A program made the position numbers and the translations under genes. The notes beneath the pieces were generated by a model. The model was not told the DNA's origin, did no database searches, and was given only the letters and a program-made list of their open reading frames with translations. Positions 34,234 through 43,572 of a stretch of 64,000 nt of DNA are shown here, piece by piece (the stretch's first letter is position 1; every line of letters begins with the position of its first letter). Source of the stretch: Caprella mutica (taxonomy: Eukaryota > Arthropoda > Malacostraca > Amphipoda > Caprellidae); the NCBI GenBank assembly GCA_947561585.1, contig CANNZV010000424.1, positions 202,957-266,956 on the forward strand, read 5' to 3'.

Positions 34234-35557
34234 ATTCTGAGGACAGCGCAGTAACTGCCTAGCCTATGTTTGAAGGGGTGTAGGTAGAAGCTCATGACCT
34301 AGGGGGGCTCATGACCGGGAGGGCTCTTGACCGGAGGGGCTCTTGACCGTACCCCATGTAGAAGGTATTGACACTGAAAAAAAAAACAGCTAGGTAGGTA
34401 TGATGCTTAAATAAGTTAACATATAATAATTTAGGAAAATTAGTTTGGATATTAGTTTACAAACTGGAAGGCAGTAATCAAAATTTATTATTATAAAAGT
34501 TATATACTGATAATCAGATCTTCAAATAACTACCTATATAAAGCCACCAAACTATCAATCACCAATATTTTAGAATATTTAGGCAGACATTTATCAATTT
34601 ATTAATGGAATTAATTAATAATCGATCGGAAGCGATAATACTATTTAATGCATATAACGCTATTGTTTGCACTTAAACTAAAATGGTATTGAGGAGCGTT
34701 CACATTCAACACGTAACACACTTGAAACAAGATTTGAACTGAAAAGTGTTATGCGAATAAATTAGCTTTGAGGAAAGCATAAGTTGCCACTTATTCATTT
34801 GATTGAACTCACACATAAACTTAAAAAAAAGTAGCACTAACTTTCATAGTAAGTTAATTTATACACTAGATAAATAAGATTAACAGTCTTTGTGGGTTAC
34901 ATTATCACACTATGTCATAGTTGTTTTAACTCACACCTAAACTTACAAAAAAGTAGCGCCAACTCTCATAGTAAGTTAATTCATACACTGCAGAATACAT
35001 TGGATTAACAGTCTTTGTGGGTTACTATAACACACTATGTCATAGTTGATTTAACTCGCACCTAAACTCAAAAAAGTAGCGCCAACTCTCATAGTAAGTG
35101 AATTAATACACCAGATACATTGAATTGACAATCTTTGTGAGTTACTTCAACACACTATGTCATAGTTGTTTTAACATATGTTCAAACTCCCAAAATGTAA
35201 CTCCAACTCTCATAGTAAGTTGATTCAATCCATAAAATGATTTGAATTAACTATGTTTGGTGACACACACGTCATAGTTGTTTTGACACACGTGAAAACA
35301 TGAATATAGTCAAACCAACTCACGTAATAAATTGATTCAAAGCATAAATTGTTGACCCATTAAATATGAGTAAACTTTTTTCTCTGTGTATTGCTGACCG
35401 ATCAATGCTGAGCGATGATCGCAACAATCGCTGCATGCAAAACGAAACTTACGGAGTGAAAAAAGAAAAGAATCAAAAAGAAGAGAGCAGCAATAAAAGA
35501 CATATTGTAGCCCCATACATAAAAGGAAAAAGTGAACGAGTTTAATTAACCCGAGTA

Positions 35558-36122
35558 ACCTAGGGACTGGGTCCATGCGCGCCAGTCCTCATGAAAAAAA
35601 ATTAATAATTTTATTTTCAAACCGATTTGGAAGCTGTCTTTCCCTTACTTTTACTTTTCAACATAATTACATATGATTGCACCAAAAAGAATGTGATAAA
35701 AGTCAAGATACTCATATTATGAGCATTTATTCAAATAAACAGGATATCTCAAAAAAAAATCGAAATACAAATTTAAGTTACTATATTTCAAAAACTATTA
35801 AAGGTACATGTTTCTTTCTGGCATCTTTTTCATTATTGATTTCTTTTCCATCAACAATTAAATTTTTGTGAATTTCATGAGGATTCTATTGATGAGTGAT
35901 GAAAATGGCTTTTAAGCAAATAGTTAGAAAATGTAAGAAATATTTATTTCTCATCTTTGCTTGTTAATTTTATTTTAAATGAATAACTATTATTTTGCGT
36001 ATACCAAGGGATGTGTAAATATTAGATGAATGATTTTATAAGGACCAATATTAAAAAGTCAATTTGTTGAGATTTTATAACAGTTTTAGTGAGGACTGGC
36101 GCGCCTGGACCAGACCCTAGGT
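35558..36122. mobile_element. TA-flanked MITE, family J, copy 2
   Basis: Ends ACCTAGGGACTGG and CCAGACCCTAGGT with TA on both sides (35556-35557, 36123-36124). It is inverted relative to copy 1 (2669-3240). No coding capacity. Confidence 0.85.
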
Positions 36123-36499
36123 TAGTGAGAAAACTTTTAATGGCTAGGTTACTAGGGTTTTAAAGAATTTTGAAACCATTTGATATATTATTGGGCAATA
36201 GATCCGATAATACTAAAGGAAATTAAGTTATAAGAGTAAAAGATAGAATAGAGAAATAATGTAAAAGTAATGTATTATCTTGGTCTCATTTTCTCCGCCT
36301 CCTATTGTACTATTAACAGGTTAAAACAATTTTGACCTAATGGAAATAGTTTAAGAACAGGTAAGCAAAGAGTGAGGGTGATTATTTTTGTCATTGCACA
36401 TCTGCTATTCTCAGAGCTAACTCTGTGATTTACTTACTAAAAGGCAGTGAATAAAAGGAAAAATGTTAAAATGGTAGAAATTAAAATACAGGGCGCTTA

Positions 36500-36786
36500 C
36501 ACTTCTTCCTGGGCCTCTTCACGCTTGAGCAGCGACGTTTGAGGGGTCAACTCATTGAGACTTTTAAGATCCTTAGGGATATAAGTCGAGTTGATGTGTG
36601 AACCCCACCCGCAACCACAGGTGGAAGGTGGTTCCGCCACGGTTCACCACTGCTCAGATGGAGAACTTCATGCTGGTAAAGATCTGTAATGTTTGGAACA
36701 GACTGCCAGAAAATGTTGTCAGCAGCCTGACTGTTGACACATTCAAAAGGCGACTTGACGGGATACTCAGTGAGCTGGCTTACTGA
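36500..36786 (+). pseudogene. LINE reverse transcriptase C-terminus
   Basis: One frame reads FTLEQRRLRGQLIETFKILR and the next NPTRNHRWKVVPPRFTTAQ, then WNRLPENVVSSLTVDTFKRR and LDGILSELAY stop. RRLRGxLIExxKIL and VWNxLPxxVVxxxSVxxFKxRLD are conserved tails of jockey/CR1-type LINE proteins. One frameshift lies between the blocks, and the upstream RT is absent. Confidence 0.75.
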
Positions 36787-37295
36787 GCTGTCAAGCGCCT
36801 CCATGACTTGACCTCGGAGTTGAGATGAGAGTCTTAGCTATCTTGTCTGATAGCACTCTCGCAACTCCAACCAACCAACTAAGAGAAAACCTGGCGCCTT
36901 TCCGCGGCTAGAGAGATCAGGTCACACCCTGCGTCCTGTCACCTTCTCAGGGACTGGCTTCGGGCGGCCCCTGTGAAGGGGGCAGTGATTGGCGGGTTTG
37001 ACTGACCAAGTCCAGGATAAAACTTGGAGCTAATGATTATACCCAATCTTTGCTCCTACGCCTGGTGGAGGTTCTTCCTTTGTCAGGTTTGGGAGTACGG
37101 TTTGGAGTGCTTAGGTTCCAAGCGGGAAGTGATGGAGAGAGATTCACCTTGCTCCGTTGTTAACCCAACGTCGAGCGCACAGCTGGTTGTTCACAGGGGC
37201 CATCCTTGGATGGGCATATTGTGCCTTTTGATGGTCCCTTTATCTTTGTGACTCCTTGTGACTCCTTAGAAACTTATTTGGAAATTGAACATCTT
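36516..37295 (+). mobile_element. 5'-truncated LINE 3' end, GC-richer than surroundings
   Basis: The insert carries the last part of a LINE reverse transcriptase (to 36786), then a 3' region of about 500 bp with CCAACCAACCAAC and much higher GC content than its neighbours. It interrupts the left arm of foldback element K. Base composition suggests that it is a more recent arrival than the AT-rich DNA around it. Confidence 0.6.
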
Positions 37296-37880
37296 CAGTG
37301 ACAATTACTGAAGTTTTCACTTGGAATATTTGTTATTCGCTTGTTCGTTTTATGGGTAAGGGACGTTTCACACTTGTAATTTCAACAGCGCAGAAAAAAG
37401 CTCTCCTTAAAATGTATTCACACATGCGGTTTTTCTTATCATTGAAGTAAAAATTTAATGTGATTTTTCCATCAGAGATAATAAAAACGCAAGTGTAAAC
37501 TCATTTTAAGAAGAGCTTTTTTTCCACGCTATTAAAAATGCAAGTGTGAAACGAGCCTCAACCATACAATGAACCTCGAAGAACGAATATTCAGAGTGAA
37601 AACTTCAATGAGATCAAAATGTTACTGAAGGAAGAAGTGTAAGAACCCTGTATTAATAAATGTCTATCATTTTAACATTTTTACTTTTATTCACTGCCTT
37701 TTATTAAGTAAAATCAAATAGTTAGTTCTAAGAATATGCTTCGCGCAATGACAAAAATAATCACCCTCACTCTTTGCTTACCTGATCTTAAACTATTTCC
37801 ATCATTTCAAACTGGTTTTTACCTCTTATAATAGTACAATAAGAGGCGGAGAAAAAGAGACCAAGACGCAGTTATTTGGT

Positions 37881-38400
37881 ACATTGGCTAACGATTTACA
37901 AGTATTTGAAAAAGCGGAAACCTTTTTGTTGCCCATACTGTATACTATATAGAATGTTAGAATTGTAATATTAAATATGTAGGAGAAACAGGTAGAATGC
38001 TAGGTGATATAATTAAAGAACCTAAATCTAATGTACTTTTAAGAGGATAGAATAATCATAGATTTTTTTAGCATATTAGATGTACATGCCATAGTTTAGA
38101 TTTTGATAATAGTCGGATATTGTAACAATGTCTACATACTTTTAATTGGAGGAACTTAGAATCATAAATCAAATTCCCTTAGTAATTAGTTCCAATAATT
38201 AATAAGATATAGTTAAAATTTAAATTGTATCATGATTTTGAGTAGGAAAATTATAAATAGCTTGTGTTTTTAATAAGTGTTACCCCTGAAGACGGAGACC
38301 ACGAAGGATTCTGAAAGCTTGGAAAATTTCAAAATCTACTTCTTGTTCAGTTCTTCACCCTAAATATGATGCAACAACCATGGAGTTCTCTATTTCCTTC
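37881..38400 (+). mobile_element. Penelope-like element fragment (GIY-YIG end)
   Basis: At about 37957-38040 the frame reads NCNIKYVGETGRMLGDIIKE, the YVGETGRxLxxRIxEH block of the GIY-YIG nuclease found at the C-terminus of Penelope-like retroelements. Readable scraps such as LDFDNSRIL follow, then at about 38281 a non-coding tail with CCCCTGAAGACGGAGACCAC. Several stops are present and the reverse transcriptase part is missing. Confidence 0.65.
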
Positions 38401-39098
38401 AATCATTAAAAGTATAGTATAAAATCAATATTTAAATTGTACATTATACAACCTACATTACAGTTGACTGCATTTGGAATTTGTTGTCATGAGGTAGAAA
38501 GTTTGTCAGTTGATTATTTATGTATTTTGGTTAATGATTCCAATAATGATGCTCATTTTGTCCAGTCAGATCATATTTTACGCAATAAGAATGGAAAAAA
38601 TAGAAAATCAAATATACAATAGCAATATATCTTTAATAAATACATTGATAATAAATTATTGAAGAAAAAAACAACGATATTAAGTGTGTTGGCACAAATA
38701 ATTATCATTTGTATTAACACATGCAATTACAACTTTAAATAATGCTATAGCACAAAATTCTTACTTGATCGATCAAAATGGATAACACTTTTAAAATCAG
38801 CATACAAAATATTTCCATGAACGTCTAATAATAAGCCTACCTTAAAAAACATACAGACCTTGTTATTGATGATGAAACATTTCTTAAAATTATTGTTTTT
38901 AACGGAAAAACATCGTTTTGAAAATATTTTAGTTGTCACATGCAATATTCAAGTTTAAGTTTAATCAATTCAATGCTGTAAGACTGGAGAGCCAATAAGT
39001 TGTTGACAAGGGGCCGATAATTGTTGTTGACAAGGGGACACTGGGGTAGAAAATGAAAAGTTATGCTTTTCCAGTTATATGAAAAACTAAGTTATCTA
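38401..39098. other. AT-rich stretch, no gene recognised
   Basis: Two open frames of about 60 codons, one per strand, show no known domain. At 38998-39050 the sequence GTTGTTGACAAGGGG occurs twice in tandem. Confidence 0.4.
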
Positions 39099-39322
39099 GG
39101 GTAAGTTACATGTTATCGGACAGTTCCACATTCTCCATCATACACATAGAAAAAATATATTTTAATCATTTTATAAATTTCAATTTTTATAAAATGGAAA
39201 AAATAGTATAATATAATTTGAAATATTATTTGAATTTGTATCTATATTACCTAAAGGTGTATATAATAATTATCAATAAATACTTCTTTATTAAATAATT
39301 GTGGAAAATTTGGAACTTTCCG
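39099..39322. mobile_element. Palindromic MITE, family M
   Basis: Inverted ends GGGTAAGTTACATGTTATCG and (reversed) GGAAAGTTCCAAATTTTCC, with TATCGGACAGTTCCACATT as the family signature. AT-rich interior, no ORF. Confidence 0.6.
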
Positions 39323-39403
39323 ATAAACCAGAACAAAAGTTTCTTTCGATTTTGTTATTTGTTATAATTTATTTCAATAGAGAAAATCATTGTAAGGCCT
39401 TAA

Positions 39404-39942
39404 CCCTAATGAGTTTGACTCAAAAACAACAGGAGAGTTTGACTATGTGCTAAAAAACACATGTCTTATTTATAAACCTACGGTACTGTGTTTTTTACAA
39501 GTTGATAGTATATGTACTAAGATAATGTGTACCAAATTTCAAGTAAAAATATTGAATATATAAGGAGAAATAAATACATAAGTATATAAGACATTGGCAA
39601 CTGAGAGAGCAGAACTGTGATTGGATGGAGTGTGAACCAATCACAGCTCGTGCATTTGTCTCTACTACACAAAAACGTGGAAAACAGCTTGCGTATTGGC
39701 TAACCGAACTGTATTTTCACGTTGCCACACGTCACTTAGTACAATTAATTCCATAATTTACGTGATTTACACTGATTTACACCGATACGTAAATTTTTTT
39801 AAACTTTTGAATATAAAAATATATTTGGTATTCATGTAGGAACAAAGTCAAGAAAGGCCAGTAAATTTAAACGAATGACATGAAAGATATAAAGTAATTT
39901 AGAAAATGTGTGCCTAGAAAACACACCTCAAACTCATTAGGG
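39404..39942. mobile_element. piggyBac-like MITE with TTAA duplication
   Basis: Perfect 15-bp inverted ends, CCCTAATGAGTTTGA and TCAAACTCATTAGGG, are flanked by TTAA on both sides (39400-39403, 39943-39946). At 539 bp with no transposase frame, it is a non-autonomous copy. The perfect ends suggest relatively recent movement. Confidence 0.88.
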
Positions 39943-40243
39943 TTAACAGATTAGGAGGGGACAGCATTCAATCTTCTATGGCCCCACCATAACTTAAACT
40001 TTTTAATATTTAACAATATAAATTACTCATCAATGTGTATATCTCAAGATAAGATCTTGACCCGAATTCCCATTTGATTCTCAAAGTAAGTCAAATGCCA
40101 GTCATTTAGCCACATTTGATTCTCAAAGGTAGTCAAATGCCAGTCATTTATCCACCATTTCGTCTGTCATTGATTACATTTGCATCTCTGAAGAAATCTA
40201 ACACTCGCCCTAATGATAATTTGAAACTCATTTTGTGAGGCAA

Positions 40244-40357
40244 GGGTAAGTTCAAAGTTATAGGACGGTTACACATATTCGATAATTATTAATCAATTAT
40301 TATACGTATAATTATATAATCGAAAATGTGGAATCGTATGATAACTCAAAACTTACG
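40244..40357. mobile_element. Palindromic MITE, family M, short copy
   Basis: The sequence runs from GGGTAAGTTCAAAGTTATAG to GATAACTCAAAACTTAC and is palindromic through an AT-rich centre. The TTCGATTATATAAT-type core and the CACAT/ATGTG pairs match other M copies. Confidence 0.65.
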
Positions 40358-40604
40358 ATAAATGGTATTAGCTCTTTCCAAAATATATATTTCGTGAATA
40401 TTTTATTTCATATCATTTTACCTGAAATTATTGTACCTGTAATATTTAATCAGATTTTATGAGTTCCTTTATGATGCGTTTCATGAAATAATTTCCCCTC
40501 CCTAATCTGTCTTTTCTTGAAAATAATATAGCATTATGAAATGTTTTCCGAAAATGTTGCTACAATTTTTTTCCCTTTCTTTTGAATATTTCAACCGAAA
40601 TTGA

Positions 40605-40866
40605 GCCTTGAAGTCTCAGAATTCACCATACGTCACAGAGCTCACCTTACGTCACATATTTCATCTTACGTCGCAGAGTTCACCATACGTCACAGAGTTC
40701 ATAATACGTCACAGAGGTCACAATACGTCACTGAGGACACAATACGTCACAAATTTCACCATACGTCACAGAGCTCACCGTACATCATATAGTTCACCAT
40801 ACGTCTCAGAGTTCACCATACGTCACAGAGTTCACCGCACGTCACTGAATTCACCATACGAAACTA
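40605..40866. repeat. 19-bp minisatellite, about 13 units
   Basis: The unit is CACAGAGTTCACCATACGT. The 19-bp period gives a 19-residue periodic peptide, which explains the two overlapping plus-strand frames of 63 and 87 codons. These are not genes. Confidence 0.9.
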
Positions 40867-41034
40867 ACTGACAGAAAATAAACTCGTCCGTTCACACTTT
40901 ATATCATTCGAACCAGCAGAAGACATTTTCAATTGCATTTCGCATCAATTTGATGATTGACTTAAGCAATTGAAGGAACTGTCACCGAGAAAATTGATAG
41001 TCAGGAATGAGGTAGAAAATTCGCAAGAAATTGA

Positions 41035-41830
41035 TAGGATGTACTTGATAGGATGTACTTGATGGGAAGTACTTGATAGGAAGTACTTGATGCGATGTAC
41101 TTGATAGAATGTACTTGATAGGATGTACTTGGTAGGATGTACATTGTACATGATAGGATGTACTTGATAGGATGTACTTGATAGGATTTACCTGATAGGA
41201 TGTACTTGATAGGATGTACTTCATAAGATATGCATGATAAGATGTATTTGATAGGAAGTACTTGGTAGGATGTACTTGATAAGATATGCATGATAGGATG
41301 TACTTGATTGAATGTACTTGGTAGGATGTACTTGATAGGAGGTACTTGATAGGATGTACTTGATGGGATGAACTTGATGGGATGAACTTCATAGGATGTA
41401 CTTGGTAGGATGTACTTGATAGGAGGTACTTGATAGGATGTACTTGATAAGATGTACTTGATATGATGTACTTGATGGGATGTACTTGATAGGATGTACT
41501 TGATTGGATGTACTTGATAGGAGGTACCTGAGAAGATGTACATGATATGAAGTACTTGATTAGGATGTACTTGATAGGATGTACTTGATTAGGATGTACT
41601 TGATAGGATGTACTTGATGGGATGTACTTGATAGGAGGTACCTCATAAGATGTACATGATAGGATGTATTTGATAGAATGTACTTGATAGGATGTACTTG
41701 ATAGGATGTACTTGATAAGATGTACATGATAGGATGTACTTGATAGGATGTACTTGATAGGATGTACTTGATAAGATGTACTTGATGAGATGTACATGAT
41801 AGGATCTACTTGATAGGATAGGGTAAGTCA
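41035..41830. repeat. 14-bp minisatellite, about 57 units
   Basis: The unit is GATGTACTTGATAG with frequent single changes. Three units make 42 bp, giving a 14-residue periodic minus-strand reading (HPIKYILSSTSYQV) that runs open for 271 codons. That frame is a product of the repeat. The array ends immediately before the LINE at about 41835. Confidence 0.93.
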
Positions 41831-41991
41831 CATTCTCTAGCTTTCACCATGTAAAGACGTGTGCTGCTTCGTGTGTTTTGTTTACACTTATAGTGGCTAT
41901 AGACTCTAAGCTGATTACGGGGTATCGTCTATCGAAGTTTCCAGTGCAGTTAGCTACTATGGAATTCAATTTTTGACTGTTGATGACTAAC

Positions 41992-42360
41992 ATGGAAGGT
42001 AAAAAAGAAAACTCCTCCCAACAACTGCCGCCCATCAATCGTTTTTTTAGCAGAAGAAATGGTTTAGTACCTCAGTCGGATGCAGCCGAGAAAAGTGAGT
42101 CTATCACCTACATTTCGCATTTTTTGAAGAAAATTTCACAAAATTCAAGAGGCAGATCTTTAAGGAAATAAATAATAGAGATGGTGCAAGTGATAAACTT
42201 GAGAACAAGATAGTTACTTTTGATCAAACAGTTCAAAAAATATCTGTTAATTTGGAAGATTCTGAGGCGAACAATAGGAAAAGTGCGTTTTTCTTGTCGG
42301 GAGCTGCTGTGATGATATCTGTGAGAGAAACTTATGATAGCGTAACACAACTAAACTAAA
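41992..42360 (+). pseudogene. LINE ORF1-like region
   Basis: The reading MEGKKENSSQQLPPINRFFS continues after a frame change into FKRQIFKEINN and KLENKIVTFDQTVQKISVNL, a heptad-like coiled-coil stretch, and then VMISVRETYDSV. Weaker blocks (EEKKDEIVSQRNPLNYL) follow to about 42510. It resembles ORF1 proteins of LINEs that bind element RNA. Its placement just upstream of the endonuclease supports this. No start-to-stop frame remains. Confidence 0.5.
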
Positions 42361-43572
42361 CTAAACTGAAACATGAGCTGCCTAACCTCAAGATGTTTGG
42401 TCAGTAAGCCCAATGCTCGGGGTCCCGATAGGATAAGGATATTGGTGAAGTTGCAAAGTGAGGAGAAAAAGGATGAGATTGTTAGTCAACGAAACCCTCT
42501 GAATTATTTGTGAACAACAATCCTACTCTGGCCAGATCTAAGATCTTATAGGCACTTTTTAAGGGCAGCCAATCGTTACCAACCTGAAAAAATCACTGGT
42601 TGTGGATCTCAACAAGGAAGGGTATTTTTATGGGTCAAACCCACATAATGAACAGCAATAAAACAAAAACTCTTTCTCAATAGATGAGAGAAATTAAAGT
42701 AATTCAGTAAAAAGGTCACTGGACCTAGATGTAAACAGAATAGTGGTTGGAGCCCAATATCAGTCGCTGCATGATCGAGTGAACTATATTCAGAGAATAG
42801 TTCGCTTCTATTTTCATTTTTCTGTATGTTCCGCAATTGGAATATTCACTCTATTTTGCCACTCATATTCAGTGTCTACGTTATGATCGGTAACATGATT
42901 AGTGTCCCTAGTTCGCCCCTTGTATTTTTGTGCGCGGTAATTTGAAAAGCTACTCTGTTTTGCCAATACTATTTCATGCTACTAAATTGTACATTCAATT
43001 AGGTTATGTTCCTATTTGACCACTAATATTTTTGAATATCCATATATACGATAACCTGAAATATTAATATCTTTCTTCACTTCCATTTTTTACTACTATA
43101 TACATCACTTTAAATTAAGTTATTATTACTTTATTTTACCAGCATCAATTTTTATTTTTGACTATTGTTTTTTTGTTTATAAATGCATTGTGTTACATAT
43201 ATTTTTTACCTCTTGAGGTGTCCGGTCAGTTGAATGGTTAGTATTCTTGTGGCGAAATAGGCGTACTGCTACTTCTGGATTATTATGAATGTGATCAGTT
43301 TTTTTTTTCTTGAAATACAATTTCAGATTATAACAATGTTATAATCCTATGAATGAATCCTAAGAATTTGTGTAAATGGACGTATTTTTGTGGCTTAATG
43401 TTTTTCCTGTGATGGCATGAGTAGGTGATTTTCTCGATGTTGACCCAGATATCAATCATTTCAAATCTTTGAATCCGAGCCTCAATGATGACGTAGGTTG
43501 CAATTATTATAGTTTTGAATATTTTAATTTACATATAAATGAAACAAACTGTGATAGGGGGATTTTTAGCAC

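Larger units (their letters stand above)
31731..35391. mobile_element. Element E, copy 2
   Basis: Same orientation as E copy 1 and nearly identical to it. It is longer by about 300 bp, from an expanded 22-bp minisatellite and about 150 bp at 34255-34410 that copy 1 lacks. That part holds direct repeats of GGGCTCTTGACCG-type sequence. Ends ACACACAGAGAAAGG and TTTCTCTGTGT. It interrupts hairpin element H, showing that it moved as a unit. Confidence 0.75.
31585..35450. mobile_element. GATCGC hairpin element H, split by E copy 2
   Basis: The left part (31585-31730) starts TTCGTTTTGTATGCAGCGAT and the right part (35392-35450) ends CGCTGCATGCAAAACGAA, so the two halves are inverted ends of one small element. 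E copy 2 lies exactly between them. The same ends occur as a short copy at 15044-15112. Confidence 0.7.
36279..37865. mobile_element. Foldback element K with a LINE inside one arm
   Basis: The ends CTTGGTCTCATTTTCTCCGC and (reversed) CTTGGTCTCTTTTTCTCCGC are followed by a long inverted match. The left arm runs 36279-36515, is interrupted by 36516-37295, and resumes at about 37296-37460. The right arm runs about 37460-37865. Without the insert the element is a near-complete palindrome of about 810 bp whose centre holds CGTTTCACACTTG in both orientations. Such a structure would form a long hairpin. No target duplication could be fixed. Confidence 0.75.

Noticed and set aside
37362..37558. A separate small MITE with CGTTTCACACTTG ends
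   Set aside because: The inverted match continues outward on both sides into the arms of foldback element K once the LINE insert is removed, so it is the centre of K rather than an independent element.
40982..41831. 271-codon minus-strand frame resembling a repeat protein (HPIKYILSSTSYQV)
   Set aside because: It is a product of the 14-bp array (three units per 14 residues). The parallel frames of 180 and 62 codons show the same pattern.
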